Positions 1 through 6,058 are shown, counted from the first letter of the stretch. The stretch: 8,240 nucleotides of DNA from Candidatus Nanopelagicales bacterium (GCA_021742025.1 JAIOWT010000036.1:1-8240), one strand, 5' to 3'. Numbers and translations: made by a program. Notes: a model not told the origin generated them from the sequence alone.

Positions 1-21
1 AGTTAGGCCTAAACTCAAATC

Positions 22-729
22 ATGAATCAGCCAGTCATTGGACTCACCTCATATCTAGAGCCAGCAAAGTGGGGTGCTTGGGATCAACCAGCCGCTCTTA
101 TTCCCTGGAATTACGTAAACAAGTTGCAAGCCGCTGGCGCAACGGTTGTGATTCTGCCGCCCGATGCCGACAATCACGATGCGATATCTCGCTTAGATGG
201 GTTAGTTATGGCAGGCGGTGCTGATATCGAACCAGCGCGTTACGGTGCAGCCCACCAAGAGGGCACAGACAAGCCACGAACTGAGCGTGATGCCAGCGAA
301 CTTGGTTTGTATCGAGCAGCGCGTGATGCAAACCTGCCAGTCTTTGGAATTTGTCGAGGCTTGCAAATCATGGCTGTTGCTCATGGTGGCTCACTCCACC
401 AACACTTACCTGACGTAGTTGGAAACACCTTGCATCGCGATGCACCCGGAACCTTCAATGATCACGGCGCAACTTTCACACCCGGCAGCTTAATTGCTGA
501 ACTGGTTGGTGCCACGGATGTAACGGTTAATTCAAGTCACCACCAAGCGGTCGACTCCCCTGGCGATCTAAAGGTTACTGGTTATGCCGAAGACGGCACG
601 ATTGAAGTGTGCGAGGATCCATCAGCTGAATTTGTACTTGGCGTTCAATGGCATCCAGAATTCAGCAACGACGAACAAGTTTCCGAGAATTTGTTTCGAG
701 CGTTTGTTAAAGCTTGCGCAAATCGTTAG
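22..729 (+). CDS. puuD: PuuD-type gamma-glutamyl hydrolase (class I glutamine amidotransferase-like, peptidase C26)
   Basis: Predicted cytoplasmic cysteine hydrolase of 235 aa that removes glutamate from a gamma-glutamylated acid, the last step of Puu-like amine degradation. The family signature GGADIEPARYG is at residues 65-75. The nucleophile elbow GICRG places the catalytic Cys at 111. SSHHQAVD (171-178) is typical of PuuD-like hydrolases. WHPEF (210-214) supplies His211 and Glu213, so the Cys-His-Glu triad is complete. Length is close to E. coli PuuD (about 254 aa). The ATG at 22 follows in-frame stops at 4 and 10; no clear Shine-Dalgarno is visible in the 21 bases before it, and an upstream gene may end here. 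It converges on the threonine aldolase gene with a 4-base stop overlap. The ligase and two dehydrogenases nearby support a gamma-glutamyl pathway. The exact substrate (gamma-Glu-GABA, gamma-Glu-glycine or another) cannot be read from the sequence. Confidence 0.9.
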   Translation: MNQPVIGLTSYLEPAKWGAWDQPAALIPWNYVNKLQAAGATVVILPPDADNHDAISRLDGLVMAGGADIEPARYGAAHQEGTDKPRTERDASELGLYRAARDANLPVFGICRGLQIMAVAHGGSLHQHLPDVVGNTLHRDAPGTFNDHGATFTPGSLIAELVGATDVTVNSSHHQAVDSPGDLKVTGYAEDGTIEVCEDPSAEFVLGVQWHPEFSNDEQVSENLFRAFVKACANR

Positions 730-1763
730 CTAGTTAGCTGACTCTTAACAGCTGCAACAAAGTTATCGACATCAGCTTGTGTGGTATCCCATGAGCACAT
801 CCAACGAACTTGGTTAATCATGTGATCCCAAACATAGAACTTCGCAACGCTCTGTAATGGCTCAATGCTAGCTGCCGGCAAGATCGGAAATAGCGCGTTT
901 GCCTGAGGAGCATCAACTTTAACGCCTGGGATGTCCTTGATTCCCTTATACAACTCTTGGGCCATGCCGTTTGAGTGCTGTGCGTTCTTTAGCCACAAGT
1001 CACCTTCAAACATTGCGACCAGCTGAATAGAAATAAAGCGCATCTTGCTAGCTAGTTGCATTGCAGATTTACGAACATACTTCATGGCTGGGACCAGTTC
1101 TGGATTCAGAATTACAGCGGCTTCTGCGCCCATTGCACCGTTCTTAGTGCCGCCAAGGGAAACTGCATCTACGCCAGCATCAGTTGTGAATGCCCGCAAT
1201 GTTGTACCTAAAGATGCGCCCGCGTTTGAAATGCGCGCTCCATCAAGATGAATGTACATTCCAAGTGAGTGCGCGTGATCAGCCAAAGCCTTAACTTCAG
1301 AAACCGAATAAACCGTGCCGTACTCAGTTGAATTGGTAATCGAAACTACCTTTGGCTGAGCGCGGTGTTCATTGCCAAATCCCCACGCTTGCTTATCAAC
1401 CAATTCGGGCGTCAGTTTGCCATCAGGCGTTTCAACCTGCAAAAGCTTTAGCCCAGCAACTTTTTCCGGTGCGCCGCCTTCGTCAACATTGATGTGAGCG
1501 CTTGTTGCACACACCACTGCTTCCCATGGCTTACACATTGCCTGCAACGTGATTACATTTGCACCAGTTCCGTTAAAGACTGGAAATACTTCTGCATCGT
1601 TACCAAACTGATTCTTAATTACGCCAGAAAGTTGCTCAGAATAAATGTCATCACCGTAAGCAACTTGATGTCCAGCGTTAACGTCAGACATTGCCTTGAG
1701 GATCTCTGGATGAATTCCGGCATAGTTATCACTTGCAAAGCCACGCCAAATTCCATCAACCAT
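726..1763 (-). CDS. ltaE: Low-specificity L-threonine aldolase, LtaE-type, PLP-dependent
   Basis: A 345-aa fold-type I PLP enzyme of the beta-eliminating lyase family. Known members cleave L-threonine or L-allo-threonine to glycine and acetaldehyde, reversibly. SDNYAGIHPE (11-20) and AYGDD (35-39) are N-terminal family blocks. SAHINVDEGGAPE (88-100) contains His90, which stacks on the cofactor in relatives. STEYGTVY (145-152) and HLDGAR (172-177) provide PLP contacts. GGTKNG (204-209) contains the Schiff-base Lys207. QLASKMRF (236-243) and RWMCSWDT (320-327) match the Pseudomonas-type LtaE subfamily rather than E. coli LtaE. The ATG has an AGGGA Shine-Dalgarno 6 bases upstream (1770-1774). 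It is the last gene of a minus-strand unit, 39 bases after the short-chain dehydrogenase, so cotranscription is likely. In this locus it may use glycine or acetaldehyde released by the neighbouring pathway; that is inference. A related aldolase with a different beta-hydroxy amino acid preference is possible. Confidence 0.88.
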   Translation of the reverse strand: MVDGIWRGFASDNYAGIHPEILKAMSDVNAGHQVAYGDDIYSEQLSGVIKNQFGNDAEVFPVFNGTGANVITLQAMCKPWEAVVCATSAHINVDEGGAPEKVAGLKLLQVETPDGKLTPELVDKQAWGFGNEHRAQPKVVSITNSTEYGTVYSVSEVKALADHAHSLGMYIHLDGARISNAGASLGTTLRAFTTDAGVDAVSLGGTKNGAMGAEAAVILNPELVPAMKYVRKSAMQLASKMRFISIQLVAMFEGDLWLKNAQHSNGMAQELYKGIKDIPGVKVDAPQANALFPILPAASIEPLQSVAKFYVWDHMINQVRWMCSWDTTQADVDNFVAAVKSQLTS

Positions 1764-1802
1764 TACTAATCCCTAATTAAAGCTAGTTACAAAACTTTTG
1801 AT

Positions 1803-2567
1803 TTATAGCGGTGTGACGTAAGCGCCACTAATGCCACCATCAACTAAGAAGTTTGATGCCGTCATGAACGAAGAATCATCGCTTACTAGGAATGCAACTG
1901 CTGCTGCCATTTCTTCTGGTTCGCCAAAGCGTCCCATTGGAATGTGAACTAAACGTCGTGCCGCACGCTCTGCATCCTTAGCAAATAGTTCCTGAAGCAA
2001 TGGGGTGTTAACTGGGCCAGGCGACAATGCATTTACGCGGATACCTTCACGGGCGAACTGCACACCAAGTTCGCGGGTCATGGCAAGTACGCCACCCTTT
2101 GAAGCAGTGTAAGAAATCTGTGAGGTTGCTGCAGCCATAGTTGCAACGAACGATGCAGTGTTAACAATTGCGCCCTTACCTTGACGCTGCATGTAAGGAA
2201 TAACTTCCTTGCAGCATAGGTAAACCGAAGTGAGGTTAACTTCCTGAACTCGGCGCCAAGCGTCAATTCCAGTTGTCAAGATGGAATCGTCATCAGGAGG
2301 CGAGATACCAGCGTTGTTAAATGCAATGTCTACGGAACCGTATGTATCGAATGCAACTTTGTACATGTTCGCTACATCATCAGCATTTGTTACATCGGCC
2401 TTGACGAAGATGCCACCAACTTGGGCTGCAACTTTTTCGCCAGATACTGGATCAAGGTCAGCAATTACAACTTTCGCGCCTTCTTCGGCTAAACGAATTG
2501 CGGTTGCTTTACCAATGCCACTTGAGCCGCCGGTGATTACTGCTACGCGGTCTTGTAAACGCTTCAC
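1803..2567 (-). CDS. Classical short-chain dehydrogenase/reductase (SDR), probably an alcohol dehydrogenase
   Basis: A 254-aa NAD(P)-dependent oxidoreductase. The Rossmann glycine motif TGGSSGIG is at residues 12-19. Asp37 lies at the end of the second strand (VVIADLD), which usually means NAD preference. NNAG is at 84-87. The catalytic tetrad is complete: Asn111, Ser139, Tyr153 and Lys157 (YTASK). PGPVNTP (183-189) and the C-terminal VDGG (242-245) are also standard. The GTG start is supported by an AGGA Shine-Dalgarno 5 bases upstream. It sits 48 bases after the aldehyde dehydrogenase and 39 before the threonine aldolase, on the same strand. Automated annotation would probably call it 3-oxoacyl-ACP reductase (FabG), but no fatty-acid gene is present. 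The context suggests oxidation of the hydroxyl of a gamma-glutamylated amino alcohol. From memory, M. tuberculosis has the same gene types together at Rv2857c-Rv2860c. The fold is certain; the substrate is inferred. Confidence 0.9.
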   Translation of the reverse strand: MKRLQDRVAVITGGSSGIGKATAIRLAEEGAKVVIADLDPVSGEKVAAQVGGIFVKADVTNADDVANMYKVAFDTYGSVDIAFNNAGISPPDDDSILTTGIDAWRRVQEVNLTSVYLCCKEVIPYMQRQGKGAIVNTASFVATMAAATSQISYTASKGGVLAMTRELGVQFAREGIRVNALSPGPVNTPLLQELFAKDAERAARRLVHIPMGRFGEPEEMAAAVAFLVSDDSSFMTASNFLVDGGISGAYVTPL

Positions 2568-2572
2568 TTACG

Positions 2573-2576
2573 TCCT
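2573..2576 (-). promoter_or_regulatory. Ribosome binding site fixing the GTG start of the SDR gene
   Basis: AGGA on the minus strand ends 5 bases before GTG (2567-2565). This spacing supports GTG as the true start, and the resulting N-terminus MKRLQDRVAVITGG has the usual SDR length before the glycine motif. Confidence 0.6.
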
Positions 2577-2589
2577 GCTTTCGGTTCAC

Positions 2590-2606
2590 GCCTGAATTTC
2601 TCAGGC
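2590..2606 (-). other. Small hairpin between the aldehyde dehydrogenase and SDR genes
   Basis: GCCTGA (2590-2595) and TCAGGC (2601-2606) form a perfect 6-bp stem around a 5-base loop, within the 48-base gap of the minus-strand unit. No run of U follows it in the direction of transcription, so it does not look like an intrinsic terminator. It could protect or process the polycistronic mRNA, or be chance. Confidence 0.35.
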
Positions 2607-2615
2607 AGTTTGAGT

Positions 2616-3983
2616 TTAGTCCTCGGTGCTTATAAATACATTCTTAGTTTCGGTAAATGCCTCTAGAGCATGTGGGCCAAGCTCGCGGCCAATCCCAGAT
2701 TTCTTGAATCCGCCAAATGGCGTCCAGTAGCGAACCGCTGAATGAGAATTAATAGAGATAACGCCTGATTCCACGCCTCTTGCCATGCGCAGCGCTCGTC
2801 CAACGTCTCTGGTCCAAATTGATCCGGCTAATCCGTAGTCAGTGCCATTGGCCATACGTATGGCATCTGCTTCGTCATCAAATGGGATCACTACTGCTAC
2901 TGGACCAAAGATTTCCTGGCTGTATTGGATGTCCGATTCTGAAATCGGCGCAAGAACGGTTGGTGGGAACCAGAAGCCTTTGCCACTTGGTGCTTCGCCC
3001 TGAAACAAAACAGGAGCGCCATCTGGAACAAAAGATTGAACCCGATCACGTTGGAGCGCACTAATTAGAGGTCCCATGTCGACTGACTCGTCTGCTGGAT
3101 TTCCTGTGTGCATACCTTTAACTACTGGCTCCATGTACGCAAGAACCTCATCGTAAACACTTCGCTGAACCAAAATTCTGGAACGGGCGCAGCAATCTTG
3201 ACCAGAATTATCAAATACCGCGCCAGGTGCTGCCTTAGCCGCTTTTTCAATGTCTGCGTCAGCAAAGATAATTGTTGGGCTCTTGCCACCAAGTTCAAGT
3301 GTTACTCGCTTTAGTTGTGAAGCACTTGCCTGCATGATGCTGGTACCAACTGCGGTTGAACCAGTGAAACAGATTTTACGAATTGCAGGGTGGTCAACGA
3401 TTCGCTGTCCGGCAACTTTGCCAAATCCAGGAACGACGTTGAATACGTTTTCTGGAATACCTGCTTCGAGCGCTAATTCAGCTAAACGTAATGCAGTTAG
3501 TGGCGTTGTTTCGGCGGGCTTTAGGACAACTGTGTTTCCAGCCGCAAGTGCTGGTGCAAATCCCCATGCCGCAACTGGCATTGGAAAATTCCACGGAACA
3601 ATAATTCCGACAACGCCGATTGCTTCATGGAAAGTTATATCGATACCACCTGGCACAGGAATCTGATGTCCAGTTAATCGTTCAACTCCACCAGCCATGT
3701 AGTTCAAAACGTTGGCAACGTTTTGTGCTTCCCAGCGGGCATTGCCGATTGTGTGGCCAGCTTCTAGTACTTCAAGTCTTGCTAATTCTTCATTGCTCTC
3801 TGAAACTAACTGCGCGAACTTACGCAAGACATCAGCGCGAGCGCCCGGGGCAAGGTCACGCCAAGCTGGCCAAGCACTTTGAGCTTTTGATACTACCGAG
3901 TCAATTTCATCAGCCGATGCCATGTGGACCGTCCTGACGATGTCCTCAGTTGCCGGATTTAAAACATCAAATGTGTCGCTCAT
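2616..3983 (-). CDS. NAD-dependent aldehyde dehydrogenase (PuuC/AldC-like) of the gamma-glutamyl amine pathway
   Basis: A 455-aa ALDH-superfamily enzyme, cytoplasmic, oxidising an aldehyde to its acid. VPWNFP (129-134) carries the oxyanion-hole Asn132. LKPAE (154-158) carries Lys155, and Glu158 usually indicates NAD preference. FTGST (206-210) is the cofactor loop. LELGGKSP (229-236) contains the general base Glu230. GQDCCARSR (261-269) contains the nucleophile, most likely Cys264. EIFGPV (357-362) contains Glu357. GGFKKSGIGRELG (424-436) is the standard C-terminal block. At 455 aa it is somewhat shorter than the usual 480-500, mainly at the N-terminus, but nothing essential is missing. The ATG has an AGAGGA Shine-Dalgarno at 3987-3992. 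It is the first gene of a leftward unit and is divergent from the glutamine synthetase-like gene. It probably converts a gamma-glutamyl amino aldehyde to the acid later cleaved by the PuuD-type hydrolase. The specific aldehyde is inferred. Confidence 0.92.
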   Translation of the reverse strand: MSDTFDVLNPATEDIVRTVHMASADEIDSVVSKAQSAWPAWRDLAPGARADVLRKFAQLVSESNEELARLEVLEAGHTIGNARWEAQNVANVLNYMAGGVERLTGHQIPVPGGIDITFHEAIGVVGIIVPWNFPMPVAAWGFAPALAAGNTVVLKPAETTPLTALRLAELALEAGIPENVFNVVPGFGKVAGQRIVDHPAIRKICFTGSTAVGTSIMQASASQLKRVTLELGGKSPTIIFADADIEKAAKAAPGAVFDNSGQDCCARSRILVQRSVYDEVLAYMEPVVKGMHTGNPADESVDMGPLISALQRDRVQSFVPDGAPVLFQGEAPSGKGFWFPPTVLAPISESDIQYSQEIFGPVAVVIPFDDEADAIRMANGTDYGLAGSIWTRDVGRALRMARGVESGVISINSHSAVRYWTPFGGFKKSGIGRELGPHALEAFTETKNVFISTED

Positions 3984-3995
3984 AATTCCTCTTTG

Positions 3996-4064
3996 ACCAG
4001 GTTTTGGGAAACTTCCTAGGAAGAGCGTAGTGGAGTAACCGCGCCCAAAACCTTCAACCTGGTT
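3996..4064. promoter_or_regulatory. Inverted-repeat control region between the divergent dehydrogenase and ligase genes
   Basis: AGGTTTTGGG (3999-4008) is perfectly complementary to CCCAAAACCT (4044-4053). The overlapping ACCAGGTT (3996-4003) is perfectly complementary to AACCTGGT (4056-4063). The second site is itself the near-palindrome AACCTGGTT (4056-4064), and 3995-4003 matches its reverse complement at 8 of 9 positions. A palindrome sits between the arms. The array lies just before the aldehyde dehydrogenase Shine-Dalgarno. It could be a paired operator for a dimeric regulator, or a leader RNA with two alternative hairpins. The repeats are seen; the function is inferred. Confidence 0.5.
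4012..4023. promoter_or_regulatory. Perfect 12-bp palindrome, candidate operator
   Basis: CTTCCTAGGAAG equals its own reverse complement. It lies in the loop between the larger inverted repeats of the divergent intergenic region, 29 bases upstream of the aldehyde dehydrogenase start codon. Position and symmetry suit a dimeric transcription factor, but no regulator gene is in the window to pair it with. Confidence 0.4.
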
Positions 4065-4086
4065 AGGCCGCCGTGCAGTTCGCTGT

Positions 4087-4115
4087 TTGGTAAGGAACCC
4101 CTAAAAGACTAGATT
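4087..4115 (+). promoter_or_regulatory. Candidate sigma70-type promoter for the glutamine synthetase-like gene
   Basis: TTGGTA (4087-4092) and TAGATT (4110-4115) are separated by 17 bases, each matching 4 of 6 consensus positions. An inverted repeat TTTGGTA (4086-4092) / TACCAAA (4121-4127) overlaps the -35 box and lies just past the -10 box, so a repressor bound there could block the promoter. This rests on inspection only. Confidence 0.35.
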
Positions 4116-4173
4116 TTTCATACCAAAAACCGATAGATTCAAGCCCATACTCATAAAGAATCTGAGCCTGAAA

Positions 4174-4180
4174 AAGGAGA
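4174..4180 (+). promoter_or_regulatory. Strong ribosome binding site of the glutamine synthetase-like gene
   Basis: AAGGAGA ends 4 bases before the ATG at 4185. It is the best Shine-Dalgarno match among the starts checked in the window; it fixes the start codon and suggests efficient translation. Confidence 0.75.
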
Positions 4181-4184
4181 TCCA

Positions 4185-5552
4185 ATGGCCTCGGTAAGTT
4201 TTCCTCTTTCAATTGATGCCTTAACTGCGGACATCAAAGAAGGCAGAATCGATACCGTCATTGTCGCCATTACGGACATGCAGGGCCGGCTCCAAGGTAA
4301 GCGCTTGCACGGCGATTTCTTTTTGAGCGATGTACTTAACCATGGAACTGAAGGTTGCAACTATCTTGTTGCTGTCGACATCGACATGAATACGGTTCAG
4401 GGCTACGACATATCGTCTTGGGATACCGGCTATGGCGACATGGTTATGAAGATTGATCCAAAAACTATGCGCTACGTAGATTGGCACGAAGGAACTGCTC
4501 TAGTACTTGCTGACTTAGTTGATCACCATGACAACCCAATTCCAGAATCCCCACGTCAGATTCTGCAGAAGCAGTTAAAGCGACTTGAAGATATGGGAAT
4601 GGTTGCCATGGTTGGCACCGAACTTGAATTCATTATGTTTGAAGATACTTACGAAGAAGCTTGGAACAAGCGTTATCACGACTTGACTCCAGTAAATCAA
4701 TACAACGTTGATTACAGCATCATCGGAACTTCACGCGTTGAACCTATTCTTCGTCGGATTCGCCTCTCAATGGTCAATGCCGGCATGACAGTTGAATCAG
4801 TAAAAGGTGAATGCAACCTTGGTCAACACGAAATCGCATTCAAGTACACCGATGCCCTAGCCACTTGTGATCACCATGTGGTCTACAAAACTGGTGCCAA
4901 AGAAATTGCCGCGCAGGATGGCTACGCCTTAACCTTCATGGCCAAATTCAATGAGCGCGAAGGTAACTCGTGCCATATCCATTTGTCCTTCCGCGGCATC
5001 GATGGCTCAATGGTTCTTGCCGATGACAACGACCCTGATGGTCTTAGCGATATCGGTAAGCAATACCTAGCGGGTCAGCTTGCACACATGCGTGAGTTAA
5101 GCATCATGTACGCACCAACGATCAATAGTTACAAGCGTTACGCACCTGGCAGTTTTGCCCCAACAGCGATCAAATGGGGACGCGACAATCGCACCTGCTC
5201 TTATCGTTTAGTTGGACACGGTCAAAGTTTGCGTGTCGAGAACAGAGTTCCTGGTGGCGATGTAAATCCTTATCTTGCAGTGGCAGGAATGATTGCCGCG
5301 GGAATCGATGGAATTGAAAAGAAGATGACTCTGGAGCCACGCTTTGATGGCAACGCCTATGCGCTTGAAACCGATCGAGTTCCTAATACTTTGCAAATGG
5401 CTCGCGATTTATGGGTCAACAGCGCCTGGGCGAAAGAGGCATTTGGCGAGCGAGTTCACAAGCACTACACGCATATGGTGGACACTGACTTGGCTCAGTT
5501 CAATAAGGCCGTTACAGACTTCGAGCTGATTCGTGGATTCGAGCGCTACTAA
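4185..5552 (+). CDS. glnA4: GlnA4-type glutamine synthetase-like gamma-glutamyl-amine ligase
   Basis: A 455-aa enzyme of the glutamine synthetase I family, predicted to join an organic amine to the gamma-carboxyl of glutamate using ATP. The metal and substrate ligands are intact: TELE (145-148) gives Glu146 and Glu148; GECNLGQHE (208-216) gives Glu209 and Glu216; SCHIHLS (262-268) gives His264 and His266; VENRVPGGDVNPYL (351-364) gives Glu352 and Arg354. The flap that reads NSYKRLVPGYEAP in true glutamine synthetases reads NSYKRYAPGSFAP here (314-326), so the Glu that deprotonates ammonium is replaced by Phe324. That argues for a substrate other than ammonium. Tyr392 falls near the adenylylation-site Tyr of GS I, but its context differs. 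In Streptomyces coelicolor, GlnA4 makes gamma-glutamylethanolamide and GlnA3 gamma-glutamylpolyamines. The neighbouring SDR favours the GlnA4 role, and the symbol is given on that basis. The family is certain; the amine is inferred. Confidence 0.85.
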   Translation: MASVSFPLSIDALTADIKEGRIDTVIVAITDMQGRLQGKRLHGDFFLSDVLNHGTEGCNYLVAVDIDMNTVQGYDISSWDTGYGDMVMKIDPKTMRYVDWHEGTALVLADLVDHHDNPIPESPRQILQKQLKRLEDMGMVAMVGTELEFIMFEDTYEEAWNKRYHDLTPVNQYNVDYSIIGTSRVEPILRRIRLSMVNAGMTVESVKGECNLGQHEIAFKYTDALATCDHHVVYKTGAKEIAAQDGYALTFMAKFNEREGNSCHIHLSFRGIDGSMVLADDNDPDGLSDIGKQYLAGQLAHMRELSIMYAPTINSYKRYAPGSFAPTAIKWGRDNRTCSYRLVGHGQSLRVENRVPGGDVNPYLAVAGMIAAGIDGIEKKMTLEPRFDGNAYALETDRVPNTLQMARDLWVNSAWAKEAFGERVHKHYTHMVDTDLAQFNKAVTDFELIRGFERY

Positions 5553-5565
5553 ACAGATTTGCCTT

Positions 5566-5598
5566 GATTTAACATGGCGAATTAAGCGATGTTAAATC
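5566..5598. terminator. Stem-loop at the convergent ends of the ligase and anti-sigma-type genes
   Basis: GATTTAACAT (5566-5575) and ATGTTAAATC (5589-5598) form a perfect 10-bp stem with a 13-base loop. It begins 13 bases after the ligase stop codon. The right arm encodes the last residues (GFNI) of the convergent gene. It could act in both directions, but the stem is AT-rich and no U-tract follows on either strand, so it is at best a weak or factor-assisted terminator. Confidence 0.45.
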
Positions 5599-6010
5599 CT
5601 GCCCAAATTCGTTTGCCATTTTCGGTCAGTTCATAACCCCAAAGGTCGGCAAATTCATCAACGATGTGCATACCTCGACCTGAATCCACCGCCACATCAA
5701 GCGATCGCATTACGGGTATCTGATGATTAGCATCCTCAACAACTACCTTGACCATGTACTGCCAACGCTCAAATACAACTTGAAGTTCAGTTGCCGCATG
5801 AACTACGGAATTTGCCACAAGTTCGCTTGTTACTGCGATGGCATGGTCAAGATCGATTGCGTTTTCATGGCTCAATAGATCAGTTACTTGTTGCCTGGCG
5901 ACTAAAACTGAGTCAGCCATCGCTGGCATGGTGAAGGCAGCGATGGTGGAGAGGAAGTCCCCAAAATAGATCGCCAAATCCGAGGAACCGGATTCATTGA
6001 AGGCGCTCAT
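5582..6010 (-). CDS. ATP-binding protein of the RsbW/SpoIIAB anti-sigma type (HATPase_c_2)
   Basis: A 142-aa GHKL-fold ATP-binding protein resembling the many small regulators of Streptomyces. Numbered from the ATG at 6010: the N-box is SELVANSVVHA (62-72), with Glu63 and Asn67; the G1 region VVVEDANHQIPVMR (89-102) has Asp93 but lacks the later glycines of a full DxGxG; the G2 box is GRGMHIVDEFADLWGYE (111-127); and GKRIWAGF (132-139) closes the domain. Homologues act as anti-sigma-factor serine kinases or ATP-dependent sigma binders. No sigma factor or anti-anti-sigma (STAS) gene is in the window, so its partner is unknown. I chose ATG 6010 because the longer frame would need a TTG at 6049, adding 13 residues with no support. 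The ATG lacks a clear Shine-Dalgarno; starts further in (residues 28 or 31) are possible. It follows smpB by 48 bases on the same strand and may share its transcript. Confidence 0.8.
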   Translation of the reverse strand: MSAFNESGSSDLAIYFGDFLSTIAAFTMPAMADSVLVARQQVTDLLSHENAIDLDHAIAVTSELVANSVVHAATELQVVFERWQYMVKVVVEDANHQIPVMRSLDVAVDSGRGMHIVDEFADLWGYELTENGKRIWAGFNIA

Positions 6011-6058
6011 GATTTTCAGTATGCCCGATACCAGCCGAATAAAACCCAATGAATGGGC

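Noticed and set aside
749..753. A terminator formed by AGCTG (736-740) and CAGCT (749-753) near the hydrolase stop
   Set aside because: The stem is only 5 bp, lies inside the aldolase coding region and has no U-tract.
1803..2567. Annotation of the SDR as FabG of fatty-acid synthesis
   Set aside because: The SDR motifs are shared by many dehydrogenases, Asp37 suggests NAD rather than NADP, and no acyl carrier or fatty-acid gene is nearby.
3250..3666. A 138-aa open frame on the plus strand
   Set aside because: It lies wholly antisense to the conserved core of the aldehyde dehydrogenase, has no recognisable domain, and is best explained as a by-product of codon bias in the real gene.
4185..5552. 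Annotation as the primary nitrogen-assimilating glutamine synthetase
   Set aside because: The flap Glu needed for ammonium is replaced by Phe324, and the gene sits with a gamma-glutamyl hydrolase and dehydrogenases.
6011..6049. N-terminal extension of the anti-sigma-type protein using TTG at 6049
   Set aside because: It needs a rare start codon, adds 13 residues outside the conserved domain, and has no Shine-Dalgarno support; the ATG at 6010 is simpler.
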